Position numbers and translations under genes: made by a program. Shown here piece after piece: positions 18,844-26,858 of a stretch of DNA of 64,000 nt. Source of the stretch: Actinomycetospora cinnamomea (GTDB lineage: Bacteria > Actinomycetota > Actinomycetes > Mycobacteriales > Pseudonocardiaceae); contig NZ_QEKW01000020.1 in assembly GCF_003096675.1 (NCBI RefSeq), positions 1 through 64,000 of the forward strand. Direction: 5' to 3'. Under the pieces are notes generated by a model. The model had not been told where the DNA came from. It was given only the letters and a program-made list of their open reading frames with translations, and did no database searches. Every line of letters starts with the position of its first letter. Positions within the stretch are counted from its first letter, which is position 1.

Positions 18844-19830
18844 TCAGGCCGGCCGGGCATCGGCGAGCGGCGCCGGCGGCGCGAGCACCCCGTCGCCGTA
18901 GTTCTCGATCAGCCAGGAGGGGGAGTAGACGGTGTCGAGGTAGCGCTCCCCGAGGTCGGGCGCGATCGCGACCGCGGTGAGGTCGGGCGCGCCGTGACGT
19001 TCCAGCCATGCCGTGGCGCCGCTGACGACGGTGCCGGTCGAGCCGCCGAACAGGAAGCCGCGCTGCGCGAGCTGGTGGCAGGCGCGCACGGTGTCCTCCT
19101 CCTCGACCCGGACGACGTCGTCGACGAGGGACGCGTCGAGCTGCGGGGGGTGCACGCTCATGCCGAGTCCGGGGATGAGCCGCCGACCCGAGGGGCCCCC
19201 GAAGCTGACCGACCCCACCGCGTCCACGGCGACGATGCGCACCGCTCGGTTCCACCGACGGAACCACCGCGCGCAACCCATCAGCGTGCCGGTCGTGCCC
19301 GCCCCGATGAACACGACGTCGAGGTCCGGGAACTGGCGGGCGATCGCCGGTGCCGTCGTGCGGTGGTGGGCCTTCCAGTTGTTCGGGTTGGCGTACTGGT
19401 CGAGCCAGACGTAGCGGGCGCTGGAGGCGCAGAGCCGGCGGATGTGGTCGAGCCGAGCACCGAGGAAACCGCCGGTGGGGTGCGGCTCGGTCACCGTGTG
19501 CACGCCGCTGCCCAGGGTCTGGATGAGGCGCCGGGTCGTGGCGTTGCATCGTGGGTCGGTCACGCAGAGGAATCGGTAGCCCTTGCTCGCCGCCACCATG
19601 GCCAGAGCCACGCCGAGGTTCCCCGAGGACGACTCCACCAGGATCGACCACTGGTTGAGGAGCCCGTCGCGCTCGGCGGCCTCGACCATGCCGATGGCCG
19701 CCTTCAACTTGATGGACCCGGCGAAGTTGAATCCCTCGCACTTGAGGAAAAGCGTGTGGCCGGTCGCGCCGCGGAGGTCGACGAACAGGTCGTCCTCGTT
19801 GTACTGGAGGGGGTCGGAAATGATGGTCAC
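18844..19830 (-). CDS. sbnA: SbnA-like N-(2-amino-2-carboxyethyl)-L-glutamate synthase (cysteine synthase fold)
   Basis: 328 aa, PLP-dependent fold type II. The Schiff-base lysine is in the FAGSIKLKAA segment near residue 38, the substrate loop is SSSGNLGVAL and the PLP phosphate loop is GAGTTGTLMG. A C-terminal glycine loop reads FGGSTGTVVSG. The closest known role is SbnA/VioB-type synthesis of the diaminopropionate precursor from O-phosphoserine and glutamate, rather than cysteine synthesis, because an SbnB partner is in the same operon. GTG 19830 is used; the upstream DNA has a G-rich stretch (GGGGGG) that can act as ribosome binding site. It is the first gene of the operon. Confidence 0.87.
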   Translation of the reverse strand: MTIISDPLQYNEDDLFVDLRGATGHTLFLKCEGFNFAGSIKLKAAIGMVEAAERDGLLNQWSILVESSSGNLGVALAMVAASKGYRFLCVTDPRCNATTRRLIQTLGSGVHTVTEPHPTGGFLGARLDHIRRLCASSARYVWLDQYANPNNWKAHHRTTAPAIARQFPDLDVVFIGAGTTGTLMGCARWFRRWNRAVRIVAVDAVGSVSFGGPSGRRLIPGLGMSVHPPQLDASLVDDVVRVEEEDTVRACHQLAQRGFLFGGSTGTVVSGATAWLERHGAPDLTAVAIAPDLGERYLDTVYSPSWLIENYGDGVLAPPAPLADARPA

Positions 19831-20563
19831 GCTGGATGCCCCCCATTGGGATCAGGTGCGCGCCGAGCGCGTGCGACTGTCGGCCGGTCCGCCACGAACG
19901 GCATCGATGCCCGTCGAGAATTCCCCTCTCGCCGTGCACGGGCAGGAATGCCCCTACCCTCCCGCTCTCCGTCGAGAGCCCGTGCTCCGCGAGGAATCCC
20001 CCTCCGCCGGTCGGTACGTGGTGCCGCCGGAGGATGTCGGTGCCGATCTCGCGGGCGTCTGTCCGCCCGTGTGCTGCAGTTCACCGGAGCCCGGTTCGCT
20101 GTTACTCCTCGGAGCGGGATCTCCGACGAGATTCACTCGTTCGGAGTAGAAGAGGCCAGGACGGTCTAGGCCTTCTGAGGCGGGTCGGGTCGCCGGTGGG
20201 GCGCGTGGAGTAACCGTCCGTCACGTCGAGCGACAGCGGCTCGATCACCGCGAGCGGAGGCGGCGCACGGTCCTCTCCGATCATCCACGGGAGGCGCGGG
20301 GCCCCCGCGTTGCGACGTTTCGGGACCTTCGACCCTGGTGCGAGCACACGGGATCGGGGCGCAAGTCGACGATTCGTGGAGGCAGGGCTCGGTGCGGTAA
20401 CGAATCCTTGTCGGCCGCCGACCAACGGGGCACGCTCGGTGCTTCTCCCCGCTCGGAGGCGGGATGCCCGCGACGGCTCGACGGAGGGGCGTCCACGGAG
20501 CGGCGAGATCGACGGGGGAGAGCGGGGGAGAGCGCGGGGGCCGGAGCGTGACAGGGGGAGACC
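19831..20563. promoter_or_regulatory. Divergent intergenic region between the diaminopropionate operon and sigD
   Basis: About 730 bases without a credible gene on either strand. Visible structure: a perfect 12-base palindrome GGCATCGATGCC at 19900-19911; three copies of a motif reading AATNCCCCY on the plus strand (about 19919, 19947 and 19995), that is, a G-rich AGGGG-N-ATT on the operon strand; the inverted repeat GGGCA/TGCCC at 19940-19953; and TCGGAG/CTCCGA arms near 20110-20127 flanked by TACTCC and GGAGTA. It must hold the promoters of both transcription units. No IdeR/DmdR iron box was seen. Confidence 0.5.
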
Positions 20564-20566
20564 GTG

Positions 20567-21220
20567 GTGATCGACGACCTCGACGCTGTCGCGGAAGAGG
20601 CGTCTCGGGGCGGCCGCCGGCCGCTCGAGGAATTGCTCGCCGCCTTGACGCCGATCGTCGAGCGATATTGCCGGGCACGACTCGGGGGCCGTGAGCGACC
20701 GACGATGTCGTCGGCGGACCTGGCCCAGGACGTGTTGCTCTCCGTGATCACAGCACTACCGCGATGGCGCCGGGCCGACGGCCCGTTCCTCGGCTTCGTC
20801 TACGGGATCGCGGGCCACAAGGTGGCCAACGCGTTCCGGACGATGGGACGGGACCGCAGCGCGGCGACCTCCGACGTGCCCGAACTCCTCGAGACCGCGG
20901 AGCGCGCTTCCGGGCCGGAGGAGATGGCGATCGGGGCGTGGACCCGCCACCGGCTGTACGGGCTCCTCGAGCGACTGCCCGACCGGCAGCGCGAGGTTCT
21001 CGCCCTGCGCACGGTGATCGGTCTGAGCGTCGAGGAGGTCGCGGACGCCACGGGTAGCACGCCGGGAGCGGTGCGGATCGCGCAGCACCGGGCCCTGAGC
21101 AGCCTGCGTCAGATGCTGGCGATCGACGTCGCCGCCCGGCGCCCGCGGACCGAGCGGGCCGCCCCCGGGCACGACCAGGCGCCGTCGTGGACCGCAACGT
21201 GCTCGGGCGGGTCGGGATGA
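20567..21220 (+). CDS. sigD: RNA polymerase sigma-70 factor, SigD/ShbA-like ECF group
   Basis: 217 aa. Sigma region 2 is recognisable (MSSADLAQDVLLSVITALPRW, then FVYGIAGHKVANAFR), as is region 4 (LPDRQREVLALRTVIGLSVEEVADATGSTPGAVRIAQHRALSSL). The sequence and the following anti-sigma gene match the SigD-RsdA pair of mycobacteria, which acts in stationary phase and ribosomal/starvation responses. Two adjacent GTG codons (20564, 20567) are possible; GGGGGAG upstream suits the second. The stop overlaps the rsdA ATG (ATGA). Confidence 0.9.
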   Translation: MIDDLDAVAEEASRGGRRPLEELLAALTPIVERYCRARLGGRERPTMSSADLAQDVLLSVITALPRWRRADGPFLGFVYGIAGHKVANAFRTMGRDRSAATSDVPELLETAERASGPEEMAIGAWTRHRLYGLLERLPDRQREVLALRTVIGLSVEEVADATGSTPGAVRIAQHRALSSLRQMLAIDVAARRPRTERAAPGHDQAPSWTATCSGGSG

Positions 21221-22812
21221 CGGCAGCCGAGGGCAGGGGACGCGGCGTCGCCGACGGCTCCGGGACCTCCGGCTCCGCCCCGGGCGGTGAGGAGCGGTGC
21301 CCGGGTGGGTCGTGCGGGGACGGCTCCTGTGCCGAGGCACTCGCGGCCGACGACGCCCTCCTCGAGCGCGTCGCCCGGGGCACCCACGCGGTCGAGGAGC
21401 CAGTGGCCGACGACCTCGACGAGGAGGTCGAACGGGAGCTGGCCGCGGTCCTGAACACCTGGCGGGGATCCGTGCGACGGCACCCCGAGACGTGGTCGGT
21501 GGACGTCGACCGCGCGATGGTGCTCGTGGACCGGGCACGGTCGACCGCGTCCGGCACGCGGCGGCACCGTCTCCGCGCGCCCCTGGTCGCCGCCGCGGTC
21601 GCGGCCCTGGTGGCGGTGACCGTGTGGTCCACGCCGGGGCCGTCGACCCAGGACGCCGACGACGTCGTGCTGGCGGCCTCGGCCGATCTCGATCAGGCGT
21701 CGGCGGCCCTGGACCGCGGGGACGTGGCCCGGGCGCGGAGCGCGCTGGACCGGGCCGACCAGCACCTGCAGACCGCTGACGAGAGCCGGGCCGCCCGTCT
21801 CGCGCGGGAGCGCTGGCGAGCGGTGCACGAGCAGGTGGATTCCGGACCGTCGGCCCGGGCGACGACACGGTCGTCGGAGCGGCGGGCGGCCAGGAACACG
21901 ACGTCCTCCACGACGACGGGCACGGCCGCCACCCAGGGCGCGGCGGCGGGGACGGCGGAGACGTCGTCGCGGGCCCACCGACCCCCGGCGTCGCCGCGCC
22001 GGCCCGACCGGGAGGACGCCTCGCGGCCCACGGCGCCCGAGACGGCGCCGAGGACCTCGCCGAACACCACGCCGAACACCCCGTCGACCGACCTCCGGCG
22101 ACCGGCGTCAGCGCCGGTCCGCGACGTCCCCGAGCGGTCTGCGCGTGACCGCGACGAGCGGGACCGGAGCAGCCGCGAACGGCCCGAACGCGTTCAGCCT
22201 GAGCGCCACCGACCCGACAACGGCCAGGTGGAGCGCGACCGGTCCGAGCGGGTTCAGCCTGACCGCCACCGGTCCGAACGGGTTCAGCCCGACCCTGAAC
22301 GGTCCGAACGTGTTCAGCCCGACCGCCACCGGTCCGAACGGGTTCAGCCCGACCCTGACCGGTCCGAGCGGGTTCAGCCCGACCGCGACCGGTCCGAGCG
22401 GGTCCATCCTGACCGCGACCGGTCCGAGCGGGTCCATCCTGACCGCGACCGGTCCGAGCGGGTTCAGCCCGACCCTGACCGGTCCGAGCGGGTTCAGCCC
22501 CAGCGCGCCCAGCCCGACCGCGACCACGGCACGGCCCGCCGGTCGGGGCCCGGCCACGTCGCCGACCCGCCTTCCGACCATCCGGTGGGTGGCACACCGG
22601 CTCCTCCGGGTCCACGCACCGAGGACCGGGACGGGCGACACGGCGAGAAGGGGCTCCAACAGCGCCGCCCGGACGACCGTGAGCATCGTCAGGATCGTGC
22701 CCAGCAGGACCGCCACGGCGACCACGAGGACGACGACCACGACGACGAGGACGAGGACGACGACGAGGACGACGACGAGGACGACGACGAGGACGACGAC
22801 GAGGACGACTGA
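21217..22812 (+). CDS. rsdA: Anti-sigma-D factor RsdA with an extended repetitive, acidic tail
   Basis: 531 aa, far longer than the roughly 300 aa known for the family. The N-terminal RsdA sigma-binding segment (ADDALLERVARG to ELAAVLNTWRGSV, residues 44-85) is followed by one transmembrane helix (about 119-137). A conserved helical piece comes next (DLDQASAALDRGDVARARSA, about 157-200). Then come about 330 low-complexity residues: Thr/Pro-rich, nine exact-phase decapeptides of PDRDRSERVQ type, and a final Asp/Glu run. The N-terminus is cytoplasmic and the tail should lie outside the membrane. ATG overlaps the sigma stop. The tail may be a wall- or polymer-interacting sensor; this is speculative. 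Confidence 0.88.
   Translation: MTAAEGRGRGVADGSGTSGSAPGGEERCPGGSCGDGSCAEALAADDALLERVARGTHAVEEPVADDLDEEVERELAAVLNTWRGSVRRHPETWSVDVDRAMVLVDRARSTASGTRRHRLRAPLVAAAVAALVAVTVWSTPGPSTQDADDVVLAASADLDQASAALDRGDVARARSALDRADQHLQTADESRAARLARERWRAVHEQVDSGPSARATTRSSERRAARNTTSSTTTGTAATQGAAAGTAETSSRAHRPPASPRRPDREDASRPTAPETAPRTSPNTTPNTPSTDLRRPASAPVRDVPERSARDRDERDRSSRERPERVQPERHRPDNGQVERDRSERVQPDRHRSERVQPDPERSERVQPDRHRSERVQPDPDRSERVQPDRDRSERVHPDRDRSERVHPDRDRSERVQPDPDRSERVQPQRAQPDRDHGTARRSGPGHVADPPSDHPVGGTPAPPGPRTEDRDGRHGEKGLQQRRPDDREHRQDRAQQDRHGDHEDDDHDDEDEDDDEDDDEDDDEDDDEDD
22231..22500. repeat. Nine 30-base tandem repeats inside rsdA
   Basis: Units begin every 30 bases from 22231 to 22471. The consensus is a ten-codon unit encoding (P)DRDRSERVQ; units alternate mainly at the second and third codons (R/P, D/H) and at V-Q versus V-H. 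Perfect phase and a multiple of three keep the frame. Confidence 0.95.
22753..22809. repeat. Acidic 12-base microrepeat at the end of rsdA
   Basis: Tandem GAGGACGACGAC units encoding EDDD repeats right up to the stop codon. The run is prone to slippage, so tail length probably varies between strains. Confidence 0.9.
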
Positions 22813-22889
22813 CCGCCACGGAGCCGACACCGGGGCGCGGCGCACGCCGCGGCCACCGTGGCGTCCAGAACGGTCGCGTCCCACCGGCC

Positions 22890-22895
22890 TACGCT
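22890..22895 (+). promoter_or_regulatory. -10 element of the MOSC gene (leaderless)
   Basis: TACGCT six bases before GTG 22902. Confidence 0.55.
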
Positions 22896-22901
22896 GGGAC
22901 C

Positions 22902-23339
22902 GTGACCACCAGGGTGGCGGCGCTGTACACGGCGCCTGCGCGGAAGGCCCCGATGGTCGCGGTGGAGTCGATCGAGGCCGAGGCCGGCTCGGGGATCGTG
23001 GGCGACCGCCACCACGGCAGCCGTCACCGCCACGTCTCGGTGCAGAGCCGCGACGAGCTCGCCGCCGCCACCGCGGCCCGCGGGGCGCCGGTGCCCGAGG
23101 AGCTGACCCGGCGCAACCTCACCCTCGACCACGGGGCGGTACCCACGATTCCCGGCGCCCGCCTCGTGGTCGGCGACGTCGTGCTCGAGGTGGTCCGCCG
23201 GGCCGCGCCGTGTCGGGTGATGGACACCGAGATCGGTCCCGGCGCCGCGCGGGCGATGCACGAGCGCGGCGGCGCGATCTGCCGGGTGCTCAGCTCGGGG
23301 ACGATCGCCGTGGGCGACGCGGTGGAGCTGCCGGGCTGA
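22902..23339 (+). CDS. MOSC domain protein
   Basis: 145 aa, a stand-alone MOSC (molybdenum cofactor sulfurase C-terminal) domain. It has the conserved glycine/aspartate segment GIVGDRHHG and the cofactor-ligating cysteine in RRAAPCRVMD. Such proteins bind Moco and act in N-hydroxylated-compound reduction (YiiM/mARC-like) or sulfur transfer. The leaderless GTG is supported by the -10 element. Its stop codon abuts that of the convergent neighbour with no bases between. Confidence 0.88.
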   Translation: MTTRVAALYTAPARKAPMVAVESIEAEAGSGIVGDRHHGSRHRHVSVQSRDELAAATAARGAPVPEELTRRNLTLDHGAVPTIPGARLVVGDVVLEVVRRAAPCRVMDTEIGPGAARAMHERGGAICRVLSSGTIAVGDAVELPG

Positions 23340-24290
23340 TCACCGCGACGGTCCGGCGCAGGGGCCGACCGTCGCGGCGACGCCGTCGTGGTCCGAACCC
23401 GGCAGCGGGAACCGGCGAGCCCCGTCGCCGCACCAGCCGGGGCCGACGAGCAGGTGGTCGATGCGCAGGAGCAGCAGCCGCCACTGCGTCACCGACGTCG
23501 GCCCCGCCCACCCGGCACGCATCGCGTCGGTCAGCCCGACCTCGTCGGCGAGCAGCCGGTAGTCGCGGGCGCGGTCGGTGGAGTTGAGGTCGCCGGCCAC
23601 GACGACGGGACCGCGCTCGCGCGCGACGCGCGCCGCGACCTCCTCGACGAGACGGTGGTGCTCGGCCGGCGTGGCCTGGTAGCTGCCGCGGCCGGTCCAC
23701 CAGGGCCGCGGCACGTGCAGGGCGTAGAGCACGAACGGCGTCGGCCCCTCGACCGCCACGCGCATCCCGCGCAGGTCCGGCCCGGGCCGTTCGAGCAGCC
23801 GGACGGGGACGCGGCTGTACACCCCGACGGCCGGGGCGCCGAGCGAGGACACGTGGAACGGGTACGCCGCGGCCACCGCGCGGTCGACGCCGGGGCCGTT
23901 CTCCACGACGACGAGCACGTCGGCGGACGCCCCCACCAGCGCGGGCACCGTCGAGGGCAGGCCGGTCACGTTGGCGCTCGCGACGGTCAGGGCCGCGCCC
24001 GGGCGCACCGCCCCCGCGTCGGCGGGCGTCCACGGCCCGACCACCGCCATCGCGGCCGCCAGCACCGCGGACACGGCCGAGGGCACGCCACGTCGCCGCC
24101 CGCGCACGACCGCGGTGGCCGCCGCGGCGAGTGCGATCACCGGCAGGAGGATCGCGAGGACGTCGCCGACGAGGCCGAGCGGGTCGCGCAGCGGGAACCA
24201 CAGCCAGGGCAGCACCGCGAGCAGCGCCCAGAGCCACGGCGCGGCCCCCGTCCGGCGGCGTGGCGGCGGAGCGACGGTGTCCCGCTCCAC
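23340..24290 (-). CDS. Membrane-anchored endonuclease/exonuclease/phosphatase family protein
   Basis: 316 aa. Three hydrophobic segments near the N-terminus (PWLWALLAVLPWLWFPL, VGDVLAILLPVIALAA and VSAVLAAAMAVVG) precede an extracytoplasmic EEP (DNase I-like) domain. Catalytic motifs are VASANV, ENGPGVD, VVAGDLNSTD, RIDHLLV and a terminal SDHDGV. Substrates of this membrane EEP type are unknown: nucleic acid, phospholipid or phosphosugar. GTG 24290 follows GGGGAGGG at suitable spacing. Confidence 0.85.
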   Translation of the reverse strand: MERDTVAPPPRRRTGAAPWLWALLAVLPWLWFPLRDPLGLVGDVLAILLPVIALAAAATAVVRGRRRGVPSAVSAVLAAAMAVVGPWTPADAGAVRPGAALTVASANVTGLPSTVPALVGASADVLVVVENGPGVDRAVAAAYPFHVSSLGAPAVGVYSRVPVRLLERPGPDLRGMRVAVEGPTPFVLYALHVPRPWWTGRGSYQATPAEHHRLVEEVAARVARERGPVVVAGDLNSTDRARDYRLLADEVGLTDAMRAGWAGPTSVTQWRLLLLRIDHLLVGPGWCGDGARRFPLPGSDHDGVAATVGPCAGPSR

Positions 24291-24321
24291 GTCTCGGCCC
24301 TCCCCGGCGCTGCCCGGGTCG

Positions 24322-24327
24322 ACGGTA
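24322..24327 (-). promoter_or_regulatory. -10-like element for the EEP gene
   Basis: TACCGT on the minus strand, 31 bases before the GTG, consistent with a short 5' leader carrying the GGGGAGGG site. Confidence 0.4.
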
Positions 24328-24555
24328 GCGAGCCGGATGACGCGGCGCCGCACGACGATCGTGCGCGGGCGACTCGGCCGCCGACAGCGGATCGCAAGGC
24401 GGGGTCGGGACCGGGTCGGGTACCCGAGGGACTCGTGCACACGTCGCGCCTCCTCGATACGGGGCGGGTGCGCCACGGCCGGCCGTGCCCGTGTGCCTGC
24501 CCCCGGCGTGCCGTCGCCGTGGTGGAGGGGTTGCATTCGAGGAGGGAGGCCCCGA

Positions 24556-25446
24556 GTGAGACGCGCGCTCGTCCGCCTGGGGGTCGCGCTGCTGACCGCT
24601 CTGGTGCTGCTCGTCGCGTACGGGCTGCTGGTGGAACCGCGCCTCGTGCGGGACGAGGAGCGGTTCCCGGTCGATCTGCCCCGGCTGCCCGCCGACGCGC
24701 CGAGCCGGACCGTCGCCGTGTTCTCCGACCTGCAGGTCGGGATGTGGTTCGCCAACACCGGGATGGTCGAGGACATCGTCGAGCGGGTGGTCGAGGAGCG
24801 TCCGAGCGCGGCGCTGATCGGCGGTGACTTCGTCTACAGCCACGATCCCGTCCCGGCGGAGCAGGTGGACCGAGCCGTCGACCTGGTGGCACCGCTCACC
24901 GCGGCCGGGATCCCGACCTTCGCGGTCCTGGGCAACCACGACTACGCCGTGGGCGCGGTGGACGAGCTCGTCGTCGGCCTCGAGAGCATCGGCGTGCGGG
25001 TCCTGCGCAACGAGGCGGCGCCCGTCCCCGGTACCGGCGCCGGCGCCGCTGCCCTGCACGTCGTGGGGCTGGGCCCGGCCCGGCCGGACCGGACGGACGT
25101 GGCGGCGGCGCTGGCCCAGCTCCCGAACGGTGCGCCGAGGGTGGTGCTCGCGCACAACCCGACGTCGTTCCCGCAGCTGCCCGCGGACAGTGCGCCGCTG
25201 GCCGTGGCCGGACACACCCATTGCGGTCAGGTCGCCGTCCCGTTCACCCCGGAGTGGTCGTTCCTCGAGCTCACCGCCGAGGAGCGCTACGTCGTCGACG
25301 GGTGGGCTCCGCCCGGGTACGGCGCCGTGGGGAACCGGCTCCACGTCAACTGCGGCATCGGGTTCAGCGTCGCCCCGATACGGATCGCGGCACCGCCGCA
25401 GCTGGTGCTCTTCGACCTGCAGCCCACCACGCGGGGCTCGCCGTGA
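24556..25446 (+). CDS. Membrane-anchored metallophosphoesterase (YkuE-like)
   Basis: 296 aa. An N-terminal signal anchor (VRLGVALLTALVLLVAYGLL) precedes a calcineurin-like catalytic domain with all metal motifs: FSDLQVG, GGDFVY, GNHDY, LAHNP and GHTHCGQ. The closest general type is the YkuE/YaeI UDP-pyrophosphatase-like membrane phosphoesterases. GTG follows GGAGGGAGG. It overlaps the next gene by GTGA, forming a two-gene phosphatase operon. Confidence 0.9.
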   Translation: MRRALVRLGVALLTALVLLVAYGLLVEPRLVRDEERFPVDLPRLPADAPSRTVAVFSDLQVGMWFANTGMVEDIVERVVEERPSAALIGGDFVYSHDPVPAEQVDRAVDLVAPLTAAGIPTFAVLGNHDYAVGAVDELVVGLESIGVRVLRNEAAPVPGTGAGAAALHVVGLGPARPDRTDVAAALAQLPNGAPRVVLAHNPTSFPQLPADSAPLAVAGHTHCGQVAVPFTPEWSFLELTAEERYVVDGWAPPGYGAVGNRLHVNCGIGFSVAPIRIAAPPQLVLFDLQPTTRGSP

Positions 25447-26858
25447 CCGGCGGGCGCCGGGGCTTCGTGGTCGACAGCGTCGTCGGACTCGCGGCGCTGC
25501 TGATGGGCGGGGTGGTGTTCGCGCTCCTGGTGGCGCTGGTGCAGGCCGAGTCGATGCTGGTCACCCTCGACCGGTACGTCGCCGCGGAGCTGAACGCGAT
25601 CGTGTCGGGGAGCCCGTTCCTCCGATCGGTCCTCGGACTGATCACCGACCTCGGCGGGTCCCCAGCGAGCTGGGTGGTCCTCACCGCGCTGTCGGTCGCC
25701 CTGTGGTGGCGCCGCCGGCGCCGCCTCGCCCTCTACGTCGTCGTGACCGGGCTCGGGCTGCTGGTGCTCAACCCCGGGGTGAAGGAGCTGGTCGGGCGCC
25801 TGCGGCCGGTGGTGGAGGAGCCGGTCGCGACGGCGCCGGGTCCGAGCTTCCCGAGCGGTCACGCCCTCGGGTCGCTCGTGACCTACGGTGTCGCGCTCCT
25901 GGTCCTGCTGCCGGCGATACCGCAGCGGTGGCGGCGGCCGGCGATCGCGGGCGCGGCGTCCCTCGTCGTGCTCATCGGCTTCACCCGCGTCGCGCTGGGC
26001 GTCCACTTCCTGAGCGACGTCGTCGGCGGGTGGCTCCTCGGGCTGGGCTGGCTTGCGATCACCACGACCGCGTTCCGCGCCGGGCCCGGAGCCGGCCCGC
26101 GGTCGGCGCCCCCGCTCCCGCACGGCCTCGAGCCGCGAGCGGCCCCGGATCTCGTGCCCGTCCCGGACGACCGACCGTCCTTCACGGACCCGGTGCGGCG
26201 TGCCGCCGCGCTGGTGGTCGCCTGGGTGCTGCTGTGGGGGCTGCTGCTCGGCGCCGGCGCCGTGGTCACCCAGGCCTTCCCCGCCCCGGCCGACCGGGTC
26301 GACAGCGCCGTCGTGCGGTGGATGGTCGAGCACCGCACGTCGCCCGTGACCGTCGTGGCCACGACGGTGGGGAAGCTCGGCAGCACCGGCGTCGTGATCA
26401 GCGTCGCCGTGTTCGTCGCCGTGGTGGCCGTCGGGATCACGCGCCGCCGGCGGCCGGTGCTGTTCCTCGGGGTCGTGCTCGTCGGGGAGGTCGCCCTGTT
26501 CCTCGCCACGGCGTCGATCATCGGCCGTTCCCGTCCGCCGGTCCCGCAGCTCGGACCGGAGCTCCCGCCCACCTCGAGCTTCCCGTCCGGTCACGTCTCC
26601 GCCGCGGCCAGCCTCTACGGGGCCACCGCCGTGCTCGTGCTGACCTGGGCCCGGAGGTGGTGGCGATGGCTCGTGGTGGCCACGGCGGCGCTCGTCGCGG
26701 TGCTGGTCGCGCTGGCCCGCCTCTACTTCGGGGTGCACTACCCGAGCGACGTGCTCGCCAGCGGGCTCCTCGCGGTGCCCTGGCTGCTGGCCTGCTGGTA
26801 CGTGCTGCGGCCGGAGGCGGCGCGAGGTCGGCCACACGGTGTCCGAGGGGGGACTTGA
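25443..26858 (+). CDS. Double PAP2-domain membrane phosphatase
   Basis: 471 aa with two PAP2 (phosphatidic acid phosphatase) domains in one chain, each of five to six helices. The first has an intact signature: KELVGRLRP, PSGH and TRVALGVHFLSD. The second keeps PSGH and ARLYFGVHYPSD, but the first motif reads TASIIGRSRP, so the usual lysine is replaced by alanine. One site may therefore be weak or lost. A lipid-phosphate or undecaprenyl-pyrophosphate phosphatase role is likely. Coupled to the preceding phosphoesterase (GTGA); its 3' end overlaps the tRNA-Leu gene by 19 bases. Confidence 0.9.
   Translation: MTGGRRGFVVDSVVGLAALLMGGVVFALLVALVQAESMLVTLDRYVAAELNAIVSGSPFLRSVLGLITDLGGSPASWVVLTALSVALWWRRRRRLALYVVVTGLGLLVLNPGVKELVGRLRPVVEEPVATAPGPSFPSGHALGSLVTYGVALLVLLPAIPQRWRRPAIAGAASLVVLIGFTRVALGVHFLSDVVGGWLLGLGWLAITTTAFRAGPGAGPRSAPPLPHGLEPRAAPDLVPVPDDRPSFTDPVRRAAALVVAWVLLWGLLLGAGAVVTQAFPAPADRVDSAVVRWMVEHRTSPVTVVATTVGKLGSTGVVISVAVFVAVVAVGITRRRRPVLFLGVVLVGEVALFLATASIIGRSRPPVPQLGPELPPTSSFPSGHVSAAASLYGATAVLVLTWARRWWRWLVVATAALVAVLVALARLYFGVHYPSDVLASGLLAVPWLLACWYVLRPEAARGRPHGVRGGT

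Noticed and set aside
9768-19830. Staphyloferrin-like siderophore cluster on the basis of sbnA and sbnB
   Set aside because: No IucA/IucC-type NIS synthetase, citrate synthase, ferric-siderophore ABC importer or reductase is present. The assembly enzymes are NRPS/Pls type instead.
19831-20563. Short ORFs and IdeR-type iron boxes in the sbnA-sigD gap
   Set aside because: The ORFs are Arg/Pro/Ser shadows with no ribosome site, and no TTAGGTTAG-like box is present. This argues against simple iron-repressed siderophore control.
22231-22500. CRISPR-like direct repeats
   Set aside because: No unique spacers; the 30-bp units are head-to-tail in coding sequence.
22108-22884. Minus-strand frame with Val/Leu-rich and GPVAVGLNPLGP repeats opposite rsdA
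   Set aside because: The repeats are the antisense reading of the in-frame rsdA decapeptides. The rsdA frame is continuous with a recognisable sigma-binding domain and membrane helix.
22145-23587. Plus-strand frame with GFSPTATGPS-type repeats
   Set aside because: Alternative frame of the same 30-bp repeats that then runs through the MOSC gene. No start or homology.
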